Source of the DNA: Oscarella lobularis
Lineage: Eukaryota; Porifera; Homoscleromorpha; Homosclerophorida; Oscarellidae
Reading direction: 5' to 3'
NCBI RefSeq assembly: GCF_947507565.1
Contig: NC_089181.1
Coordinates: forward strand, 3,419,614 to 3,483,613
Length of the DNA stretch: 64,000 nucleotides
This document shows, one piece after another, positions 22,602-36,865 of this stretch (within the stretch, counting starts at the first letter, position 1; each line of letters starts with the position of its first letter). Made by a program: the position numbers and the translations under genes. The notes below the pieces were generated by a model. It saw only the letters and a list, made by a program, of their open reading frames with translations. It had not been told where the DNA came from and did not search any database.

Positions 22602-23376
22602 ATGGCGGCAGCTCAGTCTATCGAAGCTCTCGCTACACTTTTGCGGCCTCCCGACGAAGGGGAAGACTCGTCTGATAATGAGGTATCGAGTGACTAACTT
22701 ACGAGGAGCTCGTATCAAGAGTTTGGTCCCACGTTAGTTGGAAGGGGGACCCGCTTCAACGAAAATGGGTCCCGGGTCGATAGGGCCTCCGAAACGGACC
22801 GGTATGGCTTACCTCTACTACGCCGTAGACGTTTAACGGTAGAAAACGCAGAAGAGAAGACGCGCGAGAAAAAATCGACGAATCCCAACGATATTTGGAT
22901 CCCGGATGAGGTTGGTTCTCAATGCGAAACGAGTGACGACCCTCGTCCAGCTCCTGAGTAAGTAAAACGCATTGATCTATAGACAATTCTTTATAAAATG
23001 GCATACCAAGGCATGACATGGTGTTCCAGCAGTCCGTCTTCACCGAGGATCTTTTCCTTGGAATGGGAAACAAAAATCCGTCGACAGCATCCTGCGAAAA
23101 TCTCGTCATAAAAATTAAACTTCCCGAAACGAACTACTCTGACGTTCATCTCGACGTCACGGATACATTTCTGGATTGCAGAACGCCAAAACAGTAAGTG
23201 GGGGGAGAAAAATCTACGTCATCATACGGGACTTTTGTTTTTTCTTTAGCAAATTGGGACTTCATTTGCCTCATCGCGTTGACAGCAAAAATGGGCGTGC
23301 CAAGTGGGACAGCGAACAGGAACAATTGACTGTGACGTTAAAATTAAACCGCGAATACGATTTTCTTAACCAATAG
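22602..23376 (+). CDS. DNAAF6: Dynein axonemal assembly factor 6 (PIH1D3)
   Basis: Cytoplasmic co-chaperone that helps pre-assemble ciliary dynein arms with HSP90 and R2TP-like complexes. Exon 1 gives MAAAQSIEALATLLRPPDEG, matching the N-terminal ALEALSKLLNP block. The middle exon has NDIWIPDEV. The PIH/CS region follows: VFTEDLFLGMGNKNPSTASC, NLVIKIKLPETNYSDVHLDV, TDTFLDCRTPKQ, then KLGLHLPHRVD and DSEQEQLTVTLKLNREYDFL. At about 200 residues the length is usual. Two transposons abut the start codon, so any original promoter or 5' UTR is now about 2.5 kb upstream or has been replaced. The stop is 23 bp from the CWF19L2 stop. Confidence 0.88.
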
Positions 23377-23399
23377 GATCGTGCTCGTTTATTTATTTA

Positions 23400-26173
23400 T
23401 TATGTATTTATTGATTTAGTCACTCGCGTGTTTCTGTCGAGTTTCTTTGTCCAATCGTAGGGATCCCATAGTTTCTTTAGTTGCGATGCCTTCCGCTTCT
23501 GTTCGTCACGTGATTCTCGCTGAGGCTTTCTCCATAGATACGGTTCTTCAAGTTCGAGTAGCCCACCAATGATTTCCTATCACAAGTAATAAGTAAAGTA
23601 CAGTACAAGTGCGCGCTAAGGCAGATTCACACTAGTGACGTAACGTTATCCAAATATGGTCAAGGAGAGTGGTGATGTCACAAAGGCAAGCGTCCAATCA
23701 AGAGATACGTTACGCGTTGCGTTGCTAGTGCGGAGTTTAGGGTGTTCTTACTTGGCCAAAATTCATTGGAAAGGTGCGATCATCTTCAATGACGTGGGCG
23801 TATCCTCCTCCTAAACCGAATTCGACGCTGAAATAGGGCAAGCCTTTAGGAATCTAAATTGACACGTGTCAATGACGTCAATCAATTATTGATTTATTAC
23901 AAACCGATCTGCGAAGTTCTTTCTCTCTCGTGTCTATGAGTTTTTTATTTTGAGCCCACTCCGTTTCGCATTCTAGTATCGCTTTCTAGTACAGTTGCTT
24001 CATAAATTCTACAGTACCAAGTGACGTCACCCCCAACGCGCTAACCTTGAAGTAGAGTCGCGCTACGTGTCCTTCGTTTTTTGGCACAGGAATGCACTCG
24101 ATGACCATGTGAGGATGACGAGACAAGCGAACCGCATTTTCAATAAAAATCACATCCTTTTCCTCGTCAGAAAACATGGCGACGAGTCCCTTCCGAAAAA
24201 TCTAGAAAAAATGAATCAAATCATTGTACAGTAGTATTTTCTTCGTTCATCCACGCACCTTCATTTCTGACCAGACATCTTCATCGAGATTGAGTGTACT
24301 TGTAGCGTGTTCACAGGGAATGAGTTGACAGTGTCCTTCAACGAGTGACGTCACAGATGGCACAGCCAAATAAACCTGAAAAGAAAAATAAAGTCTAAAT
24401 CCCCCACTCCACAAGAAATGATTAATTAAATACCTTTAGTCCAATAGAAATGATGCGTTCCTTTTCGAGACGAGGACTATCTAGAGCCAAATTGCTCTCA
24501 ATCATTCTTTTGTGTTCTAAGAGATAAGTAATAGAATAGAATTTGTATTTGACTTTTTTACCGGTGATTGCTTGTCGTCTTTCGTGCTCGGCGTCCTTTT
24601 CTTCGTTGCGTTGCCGTCGTTTTCCCGCTTTCGAAACGAATTTGTCATCCAACGTGAAATCAGCATTGAGTTTTTCCAAATGCTAATACAAATAGATTAA
24701 ATAAATAAATAAATAAAGTATCATCTACTTACTCGTCCCGTCATGCGAAACATTGGCTTCGTGTAATCTTCACTCGTGCTAAATTTCTCTTCTCTCATCT
24801 ATACGAAGGTCAAGGAAGTCAGAAATGATGATGATGATGATGATGATGATGACGTTTTCTTACCAAGTCTTTAAGGGTATAGTCGTCATCATCTGCAAAA
24901 TATTTCGTTCTTTTGCCTTTCTCATCGTGGCTTGTATCCTTTGTCAAAAGAATTAGATGGGATATTAATAACTGACTGATTACCTTTTCTTTTGGTCGTC
25001 TTCTTCCGTGTCTTCCTTGACTTTGTCCTCCTCTCAACGGTCTTACGTTTCCCTGTCTGTCTCTTGTAGTTAGCAAAATGGTCTCCTCCCCTCCTCCTCC
25101 TCCTCCTCTTTGTCGTCTACTATCACTTCTATCTTGAGATCGATGTCTGAGTGCCTCCAATTCCCTTTTTAATTTTTCAGCCAATTCCTAGACATTCAAT
25201 TGCTATAATATTGGGGTATTTTCACTTTCCTACCGTGTCTCCCATAATTTCTGCTCTCGTGATTTTTGCTCCTAATTTATTCAGATCCGTATCTGTTACA
25301 ATTTCTTCTTCTGATTCTGATTCTGATTTTTCATCATCGTAAGCAATCAACTCTTCTCTTTCATCTCGTTCCTCCGTCCGATTGGACACGTTGAATCTTT
25401 CAAAACCTCGTGAAAGAATTCGTCTATTAGCTTATTGCGCAAAAGGCAACAGTGTTGCAATAATAAAAGAATACTTTGGAATGATGATGAGGATTCTTTG
25501 AAGGCGTCTTCTCTTTCATTTGGCAATCCCGTTCCTCCTTTCTTCCAAAACGGATTCAACTCTCGAGAATCTCGACTTGGCTAAAAATCATAAATTAATT
25601 TTAATTAATTATTTGTGTTGTTTTACATACATCGTATCCAGCAATGTGATCTGTCGTTTTTTCATCGACGTCCTTCTCCTCTTCGTCGCGTCGTATGACG
25701 TCAGCAGCTTTTTCAAACATTGAACTGCTTCCGGGAATTGGAGCAATCATCCAAGCATCTCGACCAATTGGCTTAATCGTCGCTATATCGGCTTCTTTTT
25801 CAACCCACATGTCATCATCATCATCATCATCATCATCCTATTGGCAAGAGAAATGAAAAAAATTGACGCGAGTTCTTGTTTACAAACAACGAAGGCGAAC
25901 CGATTGTTTTGCTGGCGCCGGACTAGTATATTCCTTTTCTTTCTTGTCCTAAAGTCCTCGTTGCTGTCTTTCTTCTACAGTAGAAGAAATGGCGGTCTAC
26001 CTTCTTTTTCTTGTGCTTCTTCTTCTCTTTCTTCTTCCTTTTCTTCTCGTCGCCTCCGTCTGCCTTCGTTTTCTTCTTTTTCTCCTCCCATATCTAGTCG
26101 CGTGTTAGGAAACGAGCCGAAAGGACGGTGTACGGACCTTTTGAAGCTTTGCTTTCCACTTTTCCTCAGACAT
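23400..26173 (-). CDS. CWF19L2: CWF19-like protein 2 (spliceosome-associated, CwfJ domains)
   Basis: Late-stage spliceosome protein related to yeast Cwf19/Drn1. It begins [12 protein letters not shown], followed by a Lys/Arg/Glu-rich exon. The middle has [70 protein letters not shown] and [20 protein letters not shown], all in the order seen in animal CWF19L2. The C-terminal CwfJ_C_1 and CwfJ_C_2 regions include [70 protein letters not shown] and [17 protein letters not shown]. Several exons contain Asp runs encoded by GAT repeats. A MITE lies in one intron. Confidence 0.88.
23626..23734. mobile_element. MITE copy 3, in a CWF19L2 intron
   Basis: Inverted relative to the copy at 668. Outer ends TTCACACTAGTGACGTAACG and CGTTGCGTTGCTAGTGCGGA are imperfect inverted repeats, and the core (ATCCAAATATGGTCAAGGAG..GGCAAGCGTCCAATCAAGAG) matches the other two copies. 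Confidence 0.7.
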
Positions 26174-26294
26174 GATGACGAAGCTTTAGCGCGCGCAACG
26201 CAACACCGCGTGGCGACTCGTCTCTATAATGAAGAACTACAAAAAAATCAACAAGCAAATAATTGATAGCATGGGAAAGAGAGACAAATGATTA

Positions 26295-28129
<1,835 letters not shown>

Positions 28130-28205
28130 TCCTTTAGCGTGCGTGCGTGCGTGCGTGCCTCTTCTACGTCACACCTACTAAAGCCTACTACTAGCCAATT
28201 TTTTG

Positions 28206-31200
28206 TCAGTCTTCTCCTTCTTCTTCGAATTGCTGTTTGGCAAAGCTGATGAAAACCTGTGAAAGAACGATGACGAAAGAATAAATATAATTAATTAATT
28301 AATTAATTAATTAACCTGTTCCAGTGTCGACTGACTAAAACTGTATTCTTCGACACCAAATCCCACTTTCACTAATTAATAGAGAGAGAAAAGATTAGAG
28401 GAGGAAAATTATAGCGCCGACCCAAAGCAGACTTTTTTCCAATTGAGAAAATGCTTCGGCCAAAGATGAGACGGCTTCACGTGGAACACTGTACGTCGCT
28501 CTATCTCCAAAGCATTCAATCTGAACAGCGCCTGGGAACAGTTTCTTCACGTGATCCATGACTGCGCCCAAAGATTCGGATCCGTGCTCCAATCCAACTT
28601 CCTTTGCAATTGTCGACGCTTGACGTTGAAACGGACGATCAGGGGGATTCTTTTTATCTGCTGTGCAAGATGACGACTCGTTATCGGCAAGAGGTTGGTG
28701 GCTTTGATCCGCCGATATTTTGATTTCCAATTGGTATCCTCTTCCGTATTTGTCTTTCAGATGCTGTGTCGATCCAACGCATCTTTAGTTTATAAAACGT
28801 TTTTTAGTAAGAGAAACGACGACTCTAATGTTGTTACCTTAGAGATCCGGCTACCATAATGCCAACACGTGAGCACAGAGCGTCGGCTTCTTCCATCGAA
28901 TGCGTTGTCATAACAGCCGCTTTTCTCCCCGTCACAACTGCGTTGATAATGTTCCTAGAAGCGAGCAGGTGTCCTGCTTGGAAAATTACACAAAATTACA
29001 CAAAATTACACGATTACCATAGGAAACGTTTTGATGAAGGATCCATTCCTGTCGACGGTTCGTCCATGAGAAGAATGCTTGGATCACCAACCATGCTTAT
29101 CAAGAAACTCAGCTAAAAAACAAAGCCCACGCGTGATTGCTATTGTTAATTAAAAATGTTTAATTTCACCTTTCTCTTTGTTCCTCCGGACAAGGCCTTT
29201 GCTCGTTTGTCAATATGTTCCGTAATTTTCATTGTTTTGCAGAATCTTTTCATTAAAAATGATTGAGTTCAGTTTCGCGGCGGGGAAAAATCACAAATTA
29301 CTTCTGTATCATTTCGTCGACGTCGCTGCTCTCCATTCCCTTTATCAATGCATAGAATGTGAGGTGTTCCCTTAGCGTAAACATAGGCCATAAGGCATCG
29401 AGCTGCGGACAGTAGCCAAGTGATAGAGCAGCTTTTCCCAAATCGTTCCCAAGCTCTTGCCCATTCAAATAAGCCTAAAAAGGTTAGGCGGGCGTTATTT
29501 GTGTGTCTACATTTTCTTATTAATTGCTTACTCCTCCATGCGTTGGCGTCAAATCGCCAGTAAAGACGTTGAGTGACGTCGTTTTTCCGGCCCCGTTTGG
29601 CCCAAGCAAGCCGAAAATCTCTCCTTTTTCGACTTTGAAGAAGAGATTTTTGACTGCCACTTTTACTTTCTCGTTTTTCTTGTCTTTTTTCGATGCACAA
29701 CACTGACACGCGGCGGTGTTACCTCCCTTGACAAACTCTTTTCGTAATCCGCGAATCATGATAGGAACTTTGCTCGCTGATTTGACATTTTCTTTAACAA
29801 AGTCTTCTTCACTTTTGACGTCATCGTCGCCAAGATTGTGGGCAGCGTCGTCGAGAAGACGAGACTCGACATCTTCCGGTTGTCCATTCGTACAGCTAAA
29901 TGAGAAAATAGAGAATAAAACGGAGAGGAGAAAAAGAATAGGTACCATGAACAATAGCCTTGATCGCCAATACTACGCTTATCAAGCCAGTAGAGAGCAT
30001 AAGAGAGAAAAAAGATGTGAAAGATGAGCTAGGAAAACATCACTATAAGTAAGTAAGTAATTAGGCTCAGCTAGCTACTGTATGTGACTCACAATAAGAA
30101 TAGCAGGAGAAATGTGAGACGAAAAGGAGAAGTAGGTAGAGGCAGATAAATCTGTACTATCAGGTCTCAATTGATTGTTTAGATAGACCTGGAAAAAAAA
30201 GAAAAGCAATCTCGATGTTATTATTCCATCGCGTCTAGCAGCTTACAACTGAGATGAAGTAAAGTGGTCCGAGAACAGCGTAAGGCGGAATGAGAACCAT
30301 AAAGACGTAGTGGAGAGCGATGACAACGTCGGGCGAACTGTTATAGAGAATGGCAACAATGATGTAGGGAACGAGACCAACTGTCGAGAGAAGACCGGGT
30401 AAAACGCTTTGTACCGTCTCCATTTTCTTGAAGAGAAACGAGCCGATGTAGACGAAAAGAGATTCGACAGGAAGCGCGAGAAATAGAGTGAGAGCGGCGA
30501 TACCGAGAGCAGGAGGCGCTTCAAATGCTTTCGCTTTGAGCGCCGGAATAAGAATAAGCATGAGAAGAACGGGTATAAGATAGACGATAAGATGAGCTGA
30601 CAATGTTGCGAGCCAATAGATGTGACGTCGAAGGCCAGAAACGCGCATCTGATGATGTGCTCGCACCTAGACAATGATGAAGAGCTAGAGGAGAGGATAT
30701 CTTAATCTATTTATAGTCTATCTAACCTCGCGATCGAAGACGACGTCGGTGGCGAAAGTGGCAGGAATCAAAAGAAAGGATATGCCGAGAATGAGAACGA
30801 CGACGTAGGAGCTCGTGTCAAATGGAACGTCAGGGTTGCTCGACGGAAAAGGAAAATTGTTTATTGATATTTCGCCGCCGACGTTGATTAGACTTTTATA
30901 GATGGCATTGGTGAGAAGGTTGATTCCGATTGGAAGCGAGTGAATGAGAGTGTCATTGTAGTAGGCGAAAAAATTGCTCGGAACGACGTTGTTCGCATTG
31001 CTTGAGAGTAGTCGAAGTACCAACGCTTGAAAGGGTGTTTCGAGAAGATATTGATCAATAGTTTCGCTCGTGAAATTGACCAGACATGTGTCGGTTGATT
31101 GGCGAAGATTTCGTAGCAGTTGGGTAAACGTAGTTGATTCGTTGTTGAGTAAGAGAGCGGATTTTGTAAGAGCATCATTCAGGGCACAATTCAAGTCAGA

Positions 31201-34200
31201 AGTCGGTTGATTTGAGCGCAAATAAATTGACGGATCGAGAGAAAGTTTTTCGGGTTGTCCGAGATTGGTTGAAAGACTTTGAGTGAGAACGATCGCGACA
31301 ATGACCAAGATGGGAGGAAAGAGAATTCGTACGATGATCGTCGACGGATTTCGGATCATCATAAGGAAACGAATCCAAAGGACCGCTTTGAATTGCTGCC
31401 AACTCAAATCCCAATCCGTGGCCACGGCTTTGCTCGCCAACATGACGTCGTCTTCGTTCATTGGAGGGGGTTTTGCAGCCAATTCTGATTCGTCTACAAG
31501 TCCTTCAGATATGTCATTCTCCTCTTCTTTATCGGCGACTTCTTCCTGCTCTTCCAACTGTAAAAATACCTCTTCAAGCGTCGTCATGGAGACCCCGTAG
31601 CTTTGAATGCCTAAATCTGACGAGTGAGAATCGAGAGAAGCAAAGAGTCCTAGAAAAAGAGGAAGGGTTAGCTAAGCATCTATTGTGTGCTACAGTGTGT
31701 ACTGACTTGGAAAGGATGAGACGTCTTCTAACGGAAGTGTATAGGAAACTTCTTGGCCATGAGAACGAGTGAGCTTGGCGTTTTCCACATTTTCTTTGAC
31801 CACCGTTGTGATAGCATCCAAATCAAAATCTTCTTTCGTCACCATTCTATAGAAAAAAGAGAATTCGTAACTGAACTGACTGTTAAGGTTCTCTTACCCC
31901 AGATGATAGCCGACTCCGAAACGCGATTTCAAAAACAACGACGAACCGGCACATTGCAATCTTCCTTTGCTCAAAACGGCTTTACGATCTTTTAAAAAAA
32001 AAGAAAATAAAATCACATACATACGTATGTATCGCGTATTGTACCAGCTAGAATGTCAGCCTCATCCATAAAGTGAGTAGTGAGTAGTATGACTTTTCCT
32101 TTACGTTTATTCTGAAGAAGAGACCACAATTGTCGACGCGAATAGGGATCCATTCCACTCGTCGGCTCATCAAGAAAGAGTATCTGCGCGCAACAACAAC
32201 AATAATAATAATAAACAAACAAACATGATCCTCTACTGTGTGTTGTGTACCTTTGGATTTCCTATGAGTGCCATTGCAACGGACAACTTTCGCTTTTGTC
32301 CACCGCTCATTTTCGTCGCCACCGTATTCTTGTGTTTTGTAAGATCGACTTCGGCCAACGCCTTGTCCACTTCCTCGTCAATTTGCTCTTTAGGAACACC
32401 CTTGATTCCGGCAAAGACGACAAGGTGTTCGCGGCTTGTGAGAAAGTCAAATAAGATGTCATGTTGAGGGCAAATTCCTACGACAAAACCCTCGAAGCAA
32501 TTCCACTTTCTCTCGCTTCTCGTGCACTTACCTGTCGTTTTTCTGATCTGGTCAACATGATTGCTATTTGTAACATCCAAATCGTAGACTTTAGCTCCAC
32601 CACTCGAGCAAGGAGTCAAACCGGTTAGACAGGCAATAAGCGTCGATTTTCCGGCGCCATTATGACCGAGCAATGCCGTTATTTGTCCCTCGTAAAGAGT
32701 CAGATTGAGCCCATTGACGGCGGTAACACTTTTACCTCTTCTCTTCACGTACCGTTTCACTAGTGAATTAATTCTGTGTAATGAAAATATCAGAGACAGT
32801 CTGTATTAGGGGGTTAATTTACTTACTTGATGGCCGCTTTTGATTCTAATTCTCGTGAAACTTTCTCAACAGGAACATCCTCCTCCTCCTCATCATCATC
32901 ATCATGACGCACTGAAAGTGGAATGTCATTGCCATTTGGCGACATATTATCTCCGGTGGTGGTGGTGGTGGTGGCGGATTTCCAATAGCTGGGCAATAGG
33001 AAAAAGTAGAAGGGTTTTGCTTGGCCAAATTCACCTGGTACAATGTTATCAAAATAGAAAGCGAGAATCCAGTAGAGAATGATGTCAATGATGAGCATGA
33101 GAAAAGAAGCACCAATGGGAAAAGACGTGTGAGAACTCGAGACAAAATTGCTAAAATCTGCGCCGCCAAAATAAGAATCGAGAACAACGAGTTCACTGAT
33201 ACCAAAGCCAAAAGCGGTGGGACAGAGAAGGGAGAGAATCCACTTGACCGGCGCTGATATGCTCGTATAAATAGCGAGAAGAACGAGAATGCTGAAAAGG
33301 ATAGTGGCTAAGGATCCCAGTCCTCCAGCTGCCGTTGCTTTGTTGAAAAAAGGCGTGAGCATAAAGGAAAAACTGATGACAGATAAACCGTAGGCGAGAA
33401 ACATGATGAAAATGATGAAAAAGTTGGAATTGGGAAAGAGAGCGAAGACGGATACGATGGAAACAATGATGACGGTGCCAAGCATTATAATTCCATAAGT
33501 GATAAACCACGAAATCCAAAAAGCGCCGTCGGATAAACCCATCATTTTCATGCCCACTTTAATCTTCTTCTCCTTCTCCGTCACTAAATTAACGAGGAGA
33601 AAATTGACGAGAGGTGAAAAGGCCATGACGAGATAAATTGATATAAGACTTTGAAGATACTGAACGGACGGATTGTGAACGACTTTGGGGAACATACACG
33701 ATTGCCCATTTATGGTTTTTATCGTCGTCAAATTTGAAGAATTGTGAATAATGGCCAAATCGAGTGCCGTTTGAAGAGCAGTGAAGCCGGATGTAACGTA
33801 GGAGAAGGCGGGACATTGGGTGCGAACTTGATAAATAGAATAATTGGTCAAGGATGTTCCCCTTGAACGACAATCGGTAGGAAGTGCTTCTAATTTGTTT
33901 GTAGTCGTAATCAAGTCGCTCGAAAATCTCAGCGTATATGACGTCATATTGTCGAATTCGATTCCGATTTGAACTAGCTTGTTTCGATGCATCATTTCTA
34001 ACACTTGCCCATCGCTTGCATTCTTCAAAGGCGGAGCTTCGAGTCCCGCTTTTCGAAGAGCGTCGTCGACGAAAGGAACGTAAACGGGCGGACTCACTCC
34101 AATCACGTTTGGAGTGAAATTGTGAGCGATCGCTTGACAAGGAAACGGTGAAATCGACTCTAAGGGATCGGTTTTGACCAATGCTCGAACCATTGCAAGA

Positions 34201-34346
34201 ATTGCGATCATGTAGATGGGAAAAAGGAGCTCCTGAATGCTTTGTTTTTTGTTTCGAATCTTTATCCAGTAGTTGCGCTTGAGAAGATAGACGCATTGCT
34301 GCCAGGTGCCCATTTCTTCTTTCGCAACCGTTTGACGCAAGCGCAC
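28206..34346 (-). CDS. ABCA5: ABCA5-like full-length ABC lipid transporter
   Basis: A full transporter of about 1650 residues. The large first exon encodes a basic N terminus, TM1, a luminal loop and the first membrane domain ([30 protein letters not shown]), ending with [20 protein letters not shown], a hallmark of the ABCA5/6/8/9/10 group. NBD1 has Walker [10 protein letters not shown], signature [10 protein letters not shown], Walker [14 protein letters not shown] and HFMDEAD. It ends with [13 protein letters not shown]. The second membrane domain includes [23 protein letters not shown]2 has [15 protein letters not shown] and a late MKITEHI..KALSGG-type region. The C terminus is [17 protein letters not shown]. 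Family role: lipid export or trafficking in lysosomal and Golgi membranes. Assignment to the ABCA5 clade is by motif similarity. Confidence 0.88.
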
Positions 34347-34547
34347 TAGATAATGTCTACAGTATGTACTTTGACCTGATGAGCAACACGTGCAACATCA
34401 ACATCCGTGTTTCCTAACCCCTCTCTAAAATTCGTAGTTTGACGCGACAGCGGTCGTGAGCGGCGCACGTACGCGTGGTGCAAGAAAAGATAATTACGGG
34501 ACTTCTTCACGTGTCTGACCAAAAAAACCAATCATCACATAGTGTAA

Positions 34548-36231
34548 CTACAACTCTTTGGCGGTGGAAGCGTAAATAGAGGGAAAAACTCGCTCTAAGT
34601 ACTCATTTCGAAATATGCGCTTAGGGTCCATTTGATTGCGAACGCGAAGAAAATCATCCCAGTTGGGATATTTCGGTTTGAGATGTTTTTCTGTGTCGGT
34701 TAGCATCAACTTTCCCCAATGAGGTCGTCCGTCGAGAAGCTGTCTCACTTCCTCAATAAATTTCATGAACATTTCGTCGACGGGATTGTAGGTGAGACAC
34801 GTGAAAAAGGCGGAGTCTCTTCCTTGGGCCGAACTCATCCATATATGATCAGCCTTCACAAAACGAATCTATATGAAATAATGATAATCATATAGACGCG
34901 ACGATGAGATGAGTTTTTACGTTACTTCAATTGCTAAATTGAATGCCATTTTTGTCATGTAGTGTTTGGCTATTTTCATAAATTCAATCAGTTTATCTTT
35001 CGTCTGTTCAATTGGAACGGAATATTCGCTTTCGGGATGTCGGGGCAGATCGAAGGGAATATTAAAAACGTACGGAGGATAATTAATTTGATCACGAATC
35101 GGCAGGAATCGTCCGCTAGCAACCATAAGGGGACTAAGTACAGTATTGACTCGTGGAAATCTGGACATGAAGAAAGCACTGATCTCGAGTATCCAAACCT
35201 AGACAAACGGGGGTTCAATGATAAATTAAATAATGTGGTGGTGGATACTACTTACACGAATTGTTTCAACCCAGTGTATGACTTGATTTCGACAACTCTC
35301 TTGCGTTCGATTCATTCGATAGACCTGCACCATTCCCGAGTTGATTTCAAACCACAATTTGACGTGATCGGCGCTTTTGATGACGTCAAAAACTCGATCG
35401 ACGACGTCTTCTGCTTTTTCGAGGGTAACGACTTCGTGAAGATTATAGGCCGATTCACATTGAATGGTTATCTCAGTGATAATGCCTAACATTCCAAGAC
35501 TGACAAGAGAAGCGTTAAAAATTTCACTATTCGAATGACGATTGGCACGATAGACCTTTGATTAATTAATTAAATTAATTAATTAATTTTTGAGGTTCTT
35601 ACAATTCCTGTTCCGGAAACGATTTCGAGTTCTACGACGTATGAAGGAATGTTGCCGTAGTTGATTCCCGTCGAATGCGTTGCCGTTGCTATGGTACCGG
35701 CTATGGTTCCACTTGAAATTGATGGTATGACAGATAACCCTAATCCGTGTTTTTCTAACTCTTCGTTTATCTCCGATACGAGAGTGCCTCCTTTCGCCGT
35801 AATTTCTTTCGTTTTCCTATTCACCTTCACTATTCCCGTGTAGCTACTCAACGTCATCATGACGTCACGAGGACTGGCTATGTCCGACCACGAGTGACCG
35901 GCTCCGACGACTTTTAGCTCTCCTCCTCTCTCGTTTACCTCTTTCACTGTTGAGACGATCTCTTCGAGTGACGACGGACGTACGAGATGATCGTACGTGA
36001 ACGTATACCTTCCCTCTAGAGAGAGAAAGAAGAAGTCGCACCTCGCGCGCGCGTGAGACAAAGAGACGCACGCCACCTACCCCAATTCTCAGTCGGAATT
36101 GCTCGTCTAGGATAGAGCTTTCTTGCAACAAAGATGGCCAATGCGATAGCCAGAATCGCCGTCAAAACGGAGCAGCAGGAGAAGCCTGACATCGTGTGTA
36201 GAGACAAGACTATCCGGGCCCTCATTTCCAC
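34548..36231 (-). CDS. GULO: L-gulonolactone oxidase-like FAD enzyme with N-terminal membrane anchor
   Basis: Aldonolactone oxidase family; animal GULO makes the last step of vitamin C synthesis. Exon 1 encodes a hydrophobic helix (SCCSVLTAILAIALAIFVAR) then KLYPRRAIPTENWG. The FAD domain follows: FTYDHLVRPSSLEEIVSTVK, LKVVGAGHSWSDIASP, GGTLVSEINEELEKHGLGLS and GTIAGTIATATHSTGINYGN. The His in GAGHSWSD is where FAD is covalently bound in GULO. The ALO domain contains SLGMLGIITEITIQC, IRFVKADHIWMSSAQGRDSA, DGRPHWGKLM and DPKRIFRNEYLERVFP. The start may be 36231 or the Met at about 36192. The PHWGK block and covalent-flavin motif fit GULO/ALO; substrate (gulono- versus galactono- or arabinono-lactone) is not decided by sequence. 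Confidence 0.82.
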
Positions 36232-36296
36232 AACAATGCAAGGAAAAGAATTCGAATGCTGTCTTTAGAGCATTATATAATATCGACGGGCGGGCT

Positions 36297-36826
36297 TTAG
36301 TTTATTTCAGAAGACACTGTTTTCATTAGTTGACTACCGTTGATTCCCGCTTTGAGACTGTAATATTTAGCAGCTGCTTTGTTGTCGACAGTCAACTGAA
36401 ATCGAGCATATTCAAGAAATATGGCTTCGATTAGCGCAGCTAAATATAGAGCAGTGATCACTCGCGCACAGTCTCTTCTATATGGTAGCGCTTACTTGTC
36501 TCCGGCGCTGTCTCATCGACTACTTTTAAGTCAAGGCAGACTTCAGCAAAGAGTGCAGCCATATCAAACCAACGCATGCTAAAAAAGAAGCTATGCATGC
36601 AGAGTGATGGAGGAACCGTTACCTGTAGAGCATTTCAAGCACTCTCGAGAAAAGGCCCAGAGACAGAAAAAGTAGCAGTGCACTCGCCTGTCAATAAAAC
36701 CCAATAATTATTATTATTTTCTCTCTCTCTCTATGATGTACCTTTTGATTGATTGAAGGTGAAGCCAAATGATCGGCCCATCGCGAGAAGACTTCGGCGC
36801 ATTCTCTCTCGTTTAGAGTCGACTAA

Positions 36827-36865
<39 letters not shown>

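Noticed and set aside
25841-26266. 141-residue plus-strand frame rich in Ser/Phe/Leu
   Set aside because: It is the reverse of the Lys/Arg/Glu-rich CWF19L2 N-terminal exon, which matches the family.
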